Assembly: GCF_001027925.1 (NCBI RefSeq) | Contig: NZ_LECT01000044.1 | Location: 310,001-374,000, forward strand | Length of the DNA stretch: 64,000 nt | Reading direction: 5' to 3' | DNA from: Rhodopirellula islandica | Lineage (GTDB): Bacteria; Planctomycetota; Planctomycetia; Pirellulales; Pirellulaceae | In this document: positions 36,317 through 44,250 of the stretch, in pieces | How positions within the stretch are numbered: position 1 is the first letter of the stretch | Layout: each line of letters begins with the position of its first letter | The notes under the pieces: generated by a model | Seen by the model: the letters and a program-made list of their open reading frames with translations, nothing else | Database searches by the model: none | What the model was told of the DNA's origin: nothing | Made by a program: the position numbers and the translations under genes

Positions 36317-36924
36317 GCCGCGGGAACGTTTGGACGCTTGCCTTGGTCCTCGCCGGATGCATTTGGCGAGGCTTGTGGTTGTCCGCTGGAGTGGCCGATC
36401 GAACGTCGGTGGCCGATACGACGCGTGCTGAATTGCTGAATCAGGTGAACGACGCGTGGACGCAGAATAGGAACCTGCCCCGCTCAACCGATTGGAACGA
36501 CGTTCAGGTGCTGGCTTTTTTCACGGACGCTACCGCCTCGCCTCGTCCTGTTGCTGGTTCATCCAAGTGGCAGTTGGAGTCGGTTCAGCGGTTTGATCCT
36601 GACGCAGCGGTGTGGATCGTTTCGGGGCCCGATGGCAAACCGGGCTGGGATGGTTGGGATGACAACCAAGATGGCACGGTTGATGACCTGGGCGAACTTG
36701 GTGCCGCGTGGAGCGACGACCATTGCTTGACGCCCTTGGATCCCGACTTTGAACAACTCGATCCGTCGAATGCTCGAATCATCAATCGCGGCACGTTTGT
36801 TCTCTCCGATAAGCAAACGTTCATGGCGGAACGATCGGGAAGCCTGACCGATGCTTCGAATCTCTCGAAGCAACCTCGATGGCGATGGACGTTTTCAGAT
36901 CAGGCAGCTTCCGTCGCTCGTTGA
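36313..36924 (+). CDS. Exported hypothetical protein with EF-hand-like loop
   Basis: A 203-residue protein with a short hydrophobic N-terminus (WTLALVLAGCIWRGLWLSAG). The LAGC could be a lipoprotein box or part of an uncleaved signal anchor. The middle contains GWDDNQDGTVDDLGE, a DxNxDGxV calcium-binding-like loop (about residues 118-131). The context GPDGKPGWDGWDDN resembles the C-terminus of type II secretion pseudopilins, where calcium stabilises the fold. Translation is coupled to the coiled-coil membrane gene. Its last 25 bases overlap the convergent ATPase-like gene. No family assignment is certain. Confidence 0.6.
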   Translation: MSRGNVWTLALVLAGCIWRGLWLSAGVADRTSVADTTRAELLNQVNDAWTQNRNLPRSTDWNDVQVLAFFTDATASPRPVAGSSKWQLESVQRFDPDAAVWIVSGPDGKPGWDGWDDNQDGTVDDLGELGAAWSDDHCLTPLDPDFEQLDPSNARIINRGTFVLSDKQTFMAERSGSLTDASNLSKQPRWRWTFSDQAASVAR

Positions 36925-37664
36925 GCGGTCCAGCGTTGCCGTTGTTGATTGAACTGGCGAAGGTCTCGGCTGCCGATTCGCTGGCATTGGCAGTGTGCTC
37001 CCCAGGCCAAAACCAAGTGCGTCCAAAACGCGAGTTGTCGGTAGTTTCCTGCGGCCCATTCGGCGATCAGTTGAGCTGCTCTCTCTGAGAGCCGGGATTG
37101 GAACTGACCCGCATGAGTGAGGGCAGCCAAAACACAACCGGCGAGCGACTGGGTTGAGACATCCATTGAGTGACTGACGCCGGAGGATTTTGCCTGCCCC
37201 ATCACCAGCAACGTCATGGGGCTTTGTCTTGGATCCAGTTTCAGAGATTGCTGGTACCACTGGAGGGTCGATGAGGGAGGTGATCCATCCACGATGCACA
37301 ACGTGTGAATGCCGTGGGATTGGTTCGCTCGAGCGACTGACCACCATCGCTGGCAAAGGTCGCGATCGAAGTCCGCGGCATCCGTGCCCATGACATCCAA
37401 CGGCAAGTCATCCAAACCGTGAGTCGCCATCCACTGCCGCGCCCAAGTGGTCGCCCCCGCACCCGGACGGGCATGCAAATTCGCGATTCCGACATGGTTT
37501 CGCAGAACGGTTTCCAACCAGATGCGAGCTTGCGAGTGTTCCGGGGTCGCAAACAGGAACTCCCCAGGTTCTGACGGGAACGACATCCCGGGGGAATTCG
37601 CGAATGGTTGACGGAACAATCCCCAGTGGCTTTGATCGGCCTGGCTGAGCAACGGGATCGGCAT
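36900..37664 (-). CDS. ExeA-like ATPase fold with degenerate Walker A
   Basis: A 254-residue protein (from the ATG at 37664; an in-frame GTG at 37775 would add 37 Pro/Ser-rich residues). HWGLFRQPFAN then FLFATPEHSQARIWLETVL follows the opening of ExeA/MshM-type ATPases that serve secretion and pilus systems. Where those have GxxGxGKT, this has HARPGAGATTWARQW: the Walker lysine is missing. A plausible Walker B strand is HTLCIVDGSPP. The C-terminal helices around QLAFWTHLVLAWG match the small helical domain. It may bind but not hydrolyse nucleotide, or be a structural relative. It overlaps the 3' end of the pseudopilin-like gene by 25 bases. Confidence 0.55.
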   Translation of the reverse strand: MPIPLLSQADQSHWGLFRQPFANSPGMSFPSEPGEFLFATPEHSQARIWLETVLRNHVGIANLHARPGAGATTWARQWMATHGLDDLPLDVMGTDAADFDRDLCQRWWSVARANQSHGIHTLCIVDGSPPSSTLQWYQQSLKLDPRQSPMTLLVMGQAKSSGVSHSMDVSTQSLAGCVLAALTHAGQFQSRLSERAAQLIAEWAAGNYRQLAFWTHLVLAWGAHCQCQRIGSRDLRQFNQQRQRWTAQRATEAA

Positions 37665-37918
37665 CGACGGCGGTCTCTCGGGGGAAGAATCGGCTGTCCC
37701 GGTGGGAGGGTGCATGTGCCAAGCTGCCGTCGCAGCGTGTTGATGCACGCATCGCTCTTCGGATTCGTGTGCCACCGGGGTTTGCTATTCAGTCAGATCG
37801 ACTGCCCCGCTCGCCGAGCACTTTCTGTTTCGGTTACCTTGCATCGATCGCTGCAACCGGCACGATTGCACCTTTTCAGTCTCTTGTCACTTTTCGATTT
37901 TGGTTTGAACCGACACCC

Positions 37919-38719
37919 ATGACTCGACGCTACTACGTACCCGATTTGCGAACCCAGGCACCCGTGGTGCAATTGCCTGATGAAGAAGCGTCTCATGCGG
38001 CGAGGGTCATGCGAGTTCAACCTGGTGACCGAATCGAGTTGTTCGATGGAACCGGCCATCAGTCCGGTGCAGAAGTTGTCTCGGTCAGTAAGCGGGAGTG
38101 CGTGGTCCGATGCGATGCGATTGAGACAGTGAATCGGGAACCCCTTGTCGCGGTGGACTTGGCGATTGGTTTTCCAAAACCAGATCGCGCCAAAGAGATG
38201 GTGGAACGTCTGGCGGAACTGGGGGTCGCCCGCGTGTTCCCGGTGGTGTTTGAGCGGACGCAGCGACCTCCAGCCGACAATTTGCTCAGCAAACTTCGGC
38301 GGATCGTGATCGAGGCGTGCAAGCAATCTGGACGCAACGCCTTGATGGAGATTGAGTCGCCCATTGAATTTGAATCGTTGGCGAAAAGAATCTCGGGGGG
38401 CCAAGCGAGCCGTGAAACGGAGCCCACCGGGCAGTCTCCCGTGGTCTCTTGGCAGCGTGTCTTGGTTGCGATGCCAAATTCTCCGCCGCTGATCGCAATG
38501 GAGGATTCATGGCAAGCGTTGAAAGCTTCCGAGGCCGACCAATCCAATTTCGATGGACGACCGAGGACCTTGGTGTTGATTGGTCCCGAGGGAGGGGTGT
38601 CCGAGGCGGAACAGCAACGGTGCAACGAGTTGGGTGTCGAATCGGTTGGCTTGGGAAGCCGAATATTGCGGATTGAGACGGCTGCATCGGTTGTGGCGGC
38701 GCGTCTGGTGGTCGATTGA
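37919..38719 (+). CDS. rsmE: 16S rRNA (uracil-1498-N3)-methyltransferase RsmE
   Basis: A 266-residue SPOUT-class methyltransferase that modifies U1498 of 16S rRNA. The start ATG is at 37919 (MTRRYYVPDL), the usual RsmE opening. The PUA-like N-terminal domain has HAARVMRVQPGDRIELFDG. The SPOUT domain has KEMVERLAELGVARVFPVV, RIVIEACKQSGRN, the SAM-binding VLIGPEGGVSEAE and the knot segment GLGSRILRIETAASVVAA. A Gly/Glu/Thr-rich insertion of about 20 residues lies near 155-175. It is divergent from the ExeA-like gene and 60 bp upstream of the AAA ATPase gene on the same strand. Confidence 0.93.
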   Translation: MTRRYYVPDLRTQAPVVQLPDEEASHAARVMRVQPGDRIELFDGTGHQSGAEVVSVSKRECVVRCDAIETVNREPLVAVDLAIGFPKPDRAKEMVERLAELGVARVFPVVFERTQRPPADNLLSKLRRIVIEACKQSGRNALMEIESPIEFESLAKRISGGQASRETEPTGQSPVVSWQRVLVAMPNSPPLIAMEDSWQALKASEADQSNFDGRPRTLVLIGPEGGVSEAEQQRCNELGVESVGLGSRILRIETAASVVAARLVVD

Positions 38720-38779
38720 GAGTTCTGTACACCATCGAGGCCGACATCGGTTCGGTTTCAAATTGCAAGCTAGGTTTGC

Positions 38780-40180
38780 ATGGCCGACGGATCCATCCCA
38801 ATGGGGAGGGTCGTTTGGTACCACTGCGAACAACTCCAATTGCTTGCTCCACGCATGAATGCTCTGCTCACCGACACTCACAATTTCGAATCCGCCGCGC
38901 TTGGCGGTTTGTTGACGGACGATACGTTTTGGCCGGCCGAACCCCGTTCGCTCAATGAACTCGGGTTGTCGGTCAGCTTCATCGAAGCGTTGACGATCAA
39001 ATCCATCCATCAGATTGGCACCATCAGCGGCCGCAACGTGGCGACGATGATGGGATTGCCGTTCCGGTTGGTGGAGCCAATTGTGGATGCACTGCGAACC
39101 CGAAAGTTTGTGGCGCACGTGCGACCGGCTGCGTTCAACGACTACTACTATTCATTGACCGAGTTGGGACAGAAGCGAGCGCAGACTCACCTGCAGCAAT
39201 GCAGTTACATCGGGCCTGCTCCCGTGCCTTTGGCGGACTACACACTCAGTGTGGAAGCTCAAGCGGCCGGTGTGGATCCGATTGAGCGAGATGATTTGCA
39301 AGCTTCGCTTTCGAAGATCTCTTATCAAGACGAACTGCTCGATCAGATTGGCCCCGCCATCAACAGCAACACCGGGATGTTCCTTTTTGGTCCTCCCGGC
39401 AATGGGAAAACGACCATCGCCCGCAGTTTGACGCAGTGCTTGGGACAAGAAATCTGGATCCCGCATGCAATTTTGGACGACGGGAATCTGATCAAAGTCA
39501 AGGACGATGCCTATCACAAAGAGGCACCCGTGCCAGAAGGCGACGGTCAATTGTTGAAGTCTCAAGAGTGGGACAAGCGGTGGGTGCGGATTCAACGGCC
39601 CAGCGTTGTGGTGGGAGGCGAGTTGGTGATGGAGAACCTGGAAGTCCGCCACGATCACCGCTCCAACATTTGCGAAGCTCCGCTTCAAATGAAGAGCAAC
39701 TGTGGTTGCTTGTTGATTGATGACTTCGGGCGTCAACGCATCGCGCCGGAAGAATTGCTCAATCGCTGGATCGTGCCGTTGGAGAATCGTTGCGATTACT
39801 TGACGTTGCCGACCGGCAAGAAAATTCAAATTCCGTTCGAGCAGCTCATCTTGTTTTCAACCAACCTGAATCCAGATGATCTGGTCGACGAAGCATTCCT
39901 TCGTCGTGTGCCGTACAAAATTTTTGTGAACGATCCATCCCCAGAAGAGTTTCGTTCGCTGATGAAAACCGTTGCTTCTCAGATGGGGTTTCCAGAAACC
40001 CCGGAAGCGGCCAATCATCTCTTGGCTTACTACCAACAGAACGATCGCCCGCCACGTCGCTGCCATCCACGAGATTTGCTGACACAGGTTGCCAATTTTT
40101 GCAGGTATCGTCGATTGCCTTTGACGTTGCGACCTGAGTACCTGGATCAAGCCTGCCGTAGTTACTTCAGTGCTCTTTGA
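38780..40180 (+). CDS. AAA ATPase with N-terminal winged-helix-like domain
   Basis: A 466-residue protein (ATG 38780; ATG 38855 is an alternative start). The N-terminal domain (about 55-150) runs RSLNELGLSVSFIEALTIKS, then MMGLPFRLVEPIVDALRTRKF and YYSLTELGQKRA. This is a winged-helix pattern seen in a family of AAA proteins of unknown role. The AAA core has Walker A GPPGNGKT (204-211), Walker B CGCLLIDDFGRQ (around 310-320), sensor ILFSTNLNP and the arginine region AFLRRVPYK. The C-terminal helical lid is also present. An inserted segment of about 60 residues follows Walker A. It is upstream of, and co-directional with, the kinase-tubulin gene after 99 bp, so a joint function is plausible. 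Confidence 0.8.
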   Translation: MADGSIPMGRVVWYHCEQLQLLAPRMNALLTDTHNFESAALGGLLTDDTFWPAEPRSLNELGLSVSFIEALTIKSIHQIGTISGRNVATMMGLPFRLVEPIVDALRTRKFVAHVRPAAFNDYYYSLTELGQKRAQTHLQQCSYIGPAPVPLADYTLSVEAQAAGVDPIERDDLQASLSKISYQDELLDQIGPAINSNTGMFLFGPPGNGKTTIARSLTQCLGQEIWIPHAILDDGNLIKVKDDAYHKEAPVPEGDGQLLKSQEWDKRWVRIQRPSVVVGGELVMENLEVRHDHRSNICEAPLQMKSNCGCLLIDDFGRQRIAPEELLNRWIVPLENRCDYLTLPTGKKIQIPFEQLILFSTNLNPDDLVDEAFLRRVPYKIFVNDPSPEEFRSLMKTVASQMGFPETPEAANHLLAYYQQNDRPPRRCHPRDLLTQVANFCRYRRLPLTLRPEYLDQACRSYFSAL

Positions 40181-40279
40181 TTCTTTCCCGACGGATTGAA
40201 AAACGAGGTGGTGATCCGCTTCGCCGACAACTCAAATCATTCTCTTCCAAGTCTTTTCACTGTTGTTCAGTGTCGCCCG

Positions 40280-43200
40280 ATGACCGTCAAAACAACCCAC
40301 ACGATCGCACCAGGTTACGAGCCCATCTCCGGTTACAGGCTGGAAAAGAAGATTGGCGAAGGCGGCTTTGGTGAGGTGTGGCGCGCCAATGCGCCAGGCG
40401 GGCTCAAGAAGGCGGTTAAATTTGTCTTTGGTGCCAAAGATGCCAAGCGTGGTTCCCGCGAATTGAAGTCGTTGGAACGGATCAAAGGGGTCCACCACCC
40501 GTTCTTGTTGACGCTCGAGCGGTTCGGCATTGTGAATGACCGGTTGGTCATCGTGACGGAGTTGGCCGACGGATCACTCGAAGATGTTCTCAAACGACAC
40601 CAAGACCGTGGGTCGTGTGGAATCCCTCGCGCGGCATTGCTTTCGTACTTGCATGACGCGGCGGATGCACTGGACTATCTGCATGGCAGCTACCAATTGC
40701 AGCATCTCGACGTGAAGCCAGGCAACTTGTTGCTTGTCGGTGGGCACGTGAAAGTGGGTGACTTTGGGTTGCTGAAAGATTTACGCGAGATCGATCATTC
40801 GGTGATCGGCGGTCTGACACCAATCTACGCGCCGCCCGAATTGTTTGATGGCCGGCCCAGCATCAACAGCGACCAGTACTCCTTGGCGGTGATGTACCAA
40901 GAGTTGCTGACGGGAACGCGGCCGTTTGCTGGGCGCACGATCGCTCAGTTGGCGACACAACACATTCATGCTGCGCCTGTGCTGGACTCGTTGCCAGCGG
41001 CGGACCGTGTGGCCGTGGCTCGCGCCCTTGAAAAAGATCCTGAACGGCGTTTTGAATCTTGCAAGGATTTTGTCGAGGCTCTCCGCACCCCGCGTGGACG
41101 CGAAGGGACAGTGGTTCAGACAACGACCAAGGCTAGCGTTCTCACCCGGCAAGAAGCGGTGGAAGATCTGCCAAGTTTGCAATCCAGGTGTGCAATCTTT
41201 CATGGACGTGTCACCGGTCACGCCTTGGTGGTCGCCGTCGGCGGTGCCGGGGCCGAATGCCTGCACGAACTGCGGAGTCGCGTCGCGACGCTGCACAGTG
41301 CATGCCCGCTGGATTTGCATTCGGTGTTGATTGACACCGACATGAACGCCATTCATGCCGCCCGTCTGGCGGAGGCATCCGATCGCATCCCTCCCGCAAC
41401 CATTCTGCACACGCCGCTGAAGTCTGCTCAGCAATACCGAGAAGGTCGAACCGATCATTTTCGTTCGTTGTCCCGACGTTGGATCTACAACGTGCCGCGC
41501 AGCGGCGCGACCGAAGGCATGCGTCCTCTGGGGCGCTTGGCGATGGTTGACCATGCGAAAAGCATTGACACGGGACTTCGCGAATCAATTGATCACTTGG
41601 CGGCCGTCTGTGGTGACCGCGTGCCTTCCGTTTACATCGTGGGTTCTCTTTCGGGAGGAACCGCCAGCGGCATGGTGATGGATCTGGCGCCACGAATTCG
41701 AACGTTGTTGGATGAAGCGGGGCTGGAAAGTGCTTCGGTTTTGCCGTTGCTTTCGACGGTGTCGTTGCAGGGCAATCCGCATCAACCGCTGACGTTGCAT
41801 GATTCGCATGCAGCGGTGTCTGAAATCGGGCACTACATGTTGCCGGAGAACAGTTATCCCGGCGATTCGGGGATTCAGTGGCAAGGTGTGCCGGCATCAC
41901 GAAACCCGCTTCGCAACGCGTATGTGGTGGTGGATGGAGATCATGCTCTGCCTGATTCTTGTTCCGCAGCGGCAACCATCGTGGATTACCTGTGGGTGGA
42001 TGCCACCGGCGCTGGGGACTTGCTGGCGGAAGCTCGCCGCAGTGACCAAGCCGACGCGGGGATGCTCGCCAAGCCAATGTTGCGTTCGGTTGGTGTGTCG
42101 CGTCTGAAATGCGTTCGGGCTTTGGAAGAAAACCTGTTGGCTCCCACCACGGCAAGGCATTTGTTGCTTCGTTGGTTGGGGAATCCGAATGAATCACGGC
42201 AGATCGCCGGGCTGACCGCCGAGCGTCTACGCAAACGATGTGGCCTGGATGTCGCTTCTTACCTGGACGAAGCGAAGTCGCCTTTTGGTCAAGACAGCGA
42301 TGCGATCACCCGCCACCTTTCCGATTTGATTTCACGCATTCCTGTGCCGGAATTGTTGGAAGGAACCAAGATCACACGGTTGTTGAAAGAGACGCTGAGT
42401 GAATGCGACGTTCTGCATCGACTGGATCGTCGGGCTGCAACTCAAATGGTGATGCTGCGCCGCGAAATTTCGGTGCGGATGCACGATGGGCGAATTGATG
42501 TCACCTCCAGTGTGCAAGCCACCGAAGGGCTGATGAAGTGGTGCAACGACGCGGTGCAAGAGTTGGGACAATTCCGTTTGGATCTGCGACGTCAACAAGA
42601 CGAAGAACGCAAAAAGGGAGCCTCCCAGCAAAATCTGGAAATGGAGATCGAGTCGGTCGAGAAGTTGGCGATGATGGAACTGGATGTGATCGCATCGGAA
42701 CTAGCTGCGGAGCAACTGAAGGCATTCACAGAGCGTGTGAAGACCTTGCATGAAACGCTGACCAAAATGGCGATTCGAATTGCACAAGCGATCCGTTGTG
42801 TTCCCGGTGACAATCGGGACACAGAAAACCCTTGGGAAGAGATGCCGCAAGAAATCCAAATGCGTTTCAATCCTGTGCTGGAGGATTTGCATTCGCAGAC
42901 CGCGTCCACTTGGTTGCTTGGCCCGTTGCGGGACTCCAAGGTCGAATGGGACGAGCAAGCGATGGCGGCCGATTTGGTTGCCAAGTGTTTGCCGGTGATC
43001 GAAAATGTGATCGACTCGCATCGACATTCTTCCGAAAATCTCACCGACACATCGACTTCAGCGGCAGCGGCGTTGACTCATGAATCAGAAATGACCAACA
43101 CGCAAACCATTCCCGTCTCACGAGACACCAACACGGCGCAACTCGTCAAAACAGGCATTTGTGAAACGCAGACGTTTGAACGCAAGCCGGGGGGCAATTC

Positions 43201-43519
43201 CTTGTGGACCGAGCAGACAACGATTGAGTCCGCTTTGCAAGTTGCCTCTCCGCCGTTGTTGCACTGTGGCGGCCGCCAGCGTTTGTTGCTGTTGGTCGGA
43301 AGCGAATCGGAGCGAGAACGGTTGGAACCCAAGGTGTCAGCTGCTCACACGGGATCTTTGACGACGGTGGTGATTCCTGGCGTCACGCCAATTCTGGTTC
43401 ACGAAGCGCAGCAGATTCCGATTGACAATGTCTTGGAACAGTTGGATTTGGTTTCCGGAGGCAACACGCAGGTCAGCAAACGCTTGCACGCTCGAACGGA
43501 TGTGGACTGGAAGGACTGA
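40280..43519 (+). CDS. Ser/Thr protein kinase fused to a tubulin/FtsZ-like domain
   Basis: A 1079-residue protein (ATG 40280; a TTG at 40196 would add 28 residues). The kinase (about 18-270) is complete: GEGGFGEVW, K47 in AVKF, HLDVKPGN (141-149), DFG at 161-163, YAPPE. A linker follows. From about 312 the sequence is tubulin-like: VVAVGGAGAECLHELR (first nucleotide loop), VLIDTDMNA, then YIVGSLSGGTASGMVMDLA (about 452-470). That last segment corresponds to the tubulin GGGTGSG signature, as in the Tubulin_2-type family. The C-terminal third has heptad-like helices (about 780-870). No membrane helix was seen. Planctomycetes of this group lack FtsZ, so a kinase-controlled tubulin-like GTPase is noteworthy. 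Whether it polymerises is unknown. Confidence 0.82.
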   Translation: MTVKTTHTIAPGYEPISGYRLEKKIGEGGFGEVWRANAPGGLKKAVKFVFGAKDAKRGSRELKSLERIKGVHHPFLLTLERFGIVNDRLVIVTELADGSLEDVLKRHQDRGSCGIPRAALLSYLHDAADALDYLHGSYQLQHLDVKPGNLLLVGGHVKVGDFGLLKDLREIDHSVIGGLTPIYAPPELFDGRPSINSDQYSLAVMYQELLTGTRPFAGRTIAQLATQHIHAAPVLDSLPAADRVAVARALEKDPERRFESCKDFVEALRTPRGREGTVVQTTTKASVLTRQEAVEDLPSLQSRCAIFHGRVTGHALVVAVGGAGAECLHELRSRVATLHSACPLDLHSVLIDTDMNAIHAARLAEASDRIPPATILHTPLKSAQQYREGRTDHFRSLSRRWIYNVPRSGATEGMRPLGRLAMVDHAKSIDTGLRESIDHLAAVCGDRVPSVYIVGSLSGGTASGMVMDLAPRIRTLLDEAGLESASVLPLLSTVSLQGNPHQPLTLHDSHAAVSEIGHYMLPENSYPGDSGIQWQGVPASRNPLRNAYVVVDGDHALPDSCSAAATIVDYLWVDATGAGDLLAEARRSDQADAGMLAKPMLRSVGVSRLKCVRALEENLLAPTTARHLLLRWLGNPNESRQIAGLTAERLRKRCGLDVASYLDEAKSPFGQDSDAITRHLSDLISRIPVPELLEGTKITRLLKETLSECDVLHRLDRRAATQMVMLRREISVRMHDGRIDVTSSVQATEGLMKWCNDAVQELGQFRLDLRRQQDEERKKGASQQNLEMEIESVEKLAMMELDVIASELAAEQLKAFTERVKTLHETLTKMAIRIAQAIRCVPGDNRDTENPWEEMPQEIQMRFNPVLEDLHSQTASTWLLGPLRDSKVEWDEQAMAADLVAKCLPVIENVIDSHRHSSENLTDTSTSAAAALTHESEMTNTQTIPVSRDTNTAQLVKTGICETQTFERKPGGNSLWTEQTTIESALQVASPPLLHCGGRQRLLLLVGSESERERLEPKVSAAHTGSLTTVVIPGVTPILVHEAQQIPIDNVLEQLDLVSGGNTQVSKRLHARTDVDWKD

Positions 43520-43552
43520 GTCGCTTCGAGACACTCCCTTCTTGATTGGCGT

Positions 43553-44224
43553 TTACGAAACGTCGCTTTTCGAAGGCAGCAGCTCCCACAATCTTCGGTC
43601 TGCCAGTGAGTCGGCGACCAGGTGGACATCCTCGAACGCATGCAATTGAGTGTGCTCGTTCGGAACGGCCACCGTGACCGCGCCGGCTGAGACTGCCGCC
43701 TTGGCACCGTTGCCACTGTCTTCCAAAACCAGCATTTGAGATGGCGACACACCAAGTCGATCAGCGGCTTTCAAGTACATCTCTGGATTGGGTTTGCCGT
43801 GCGTGACGTCGTCACCCGTCAAGACGAATGCCAGGTCGTTGGCCCACTGCGTGGTGGGCAAAATTTGGTCCACAAACTTGCGTCGACTGCTGGTCGCCAA
43901 ACCAAAGGGCAAACCGCTGTTTTTCAAACGCCCGATCCATTCTTCCAGACCTGGCATCGGTCGAAGTTCACCAAGCAATAGCTCACCGTAAACAACGTCG
44001 GATTCAGCTAGCAATGACACTGGATCGTCATCCAGCCGATGGTGCTCAATCATTTGGCCGATCGCTGACAACCCGATCCGACCCATCATCTTTTGTTGCA
44101 ATTCCAATGTGAACGTGTGCCCACGACGTTGCAACAACACTTGCCCCACTTGGAAGTAAATTCGTTCGGTGTCGAACAACAGCCCGTCCATGTCCAAGGC
44201 GACGCCGAGAAGGTGCATGTTCAT
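43553..44224 (-). CDS. HAD family phosphatase/phosphoglucomutase-like hydrolase
   Basis: A 223-residue haloacid-dehalogenase hydrolase of the beta-phosphoglucomutase-like subgroup. Motif I is ALDMDGLLFDTE (nucleophile Asp and DxD). Motif II is LATSSRRKF. Motif III Lys precedes VTHGKPNPEMYLKAADRLG, and motif IV is VLEDSGNGAKAAVSAG. The helical cap lies between about 18 and 85. The DMDGLLFDTE form is shared by phosphatases and mutases acting on sugar phosphates; the substrate is not evident. It is 26 bp after the MMPL transporter gene and probably the last gene of the lspA operon. Confidence 0.88.
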   Translation of the reverse strand: MNMHLLGVALDMDGLLFDTERIYFQVGQVLLQRRGHTFTLELQQKMMGRIGLSAIGQMIEHHRLDDDPVSLLAESDVVYGELLLGELRPMPGLEEWIGRLKNSGLPFGLATSSRRKFVDQILPTTQWANDLAFVLTGDDVTHGKPNPEMYLKAADRLGVSPSQMLVLEDSGNGAKAAVSAGAVTVAVPNEHTQLHAFEDVHLVADSLADRRLWELLPSKSDVS

Positions 44225-44250
44225 TCTTGAGTTTCAGGGTGAGATTGGAA

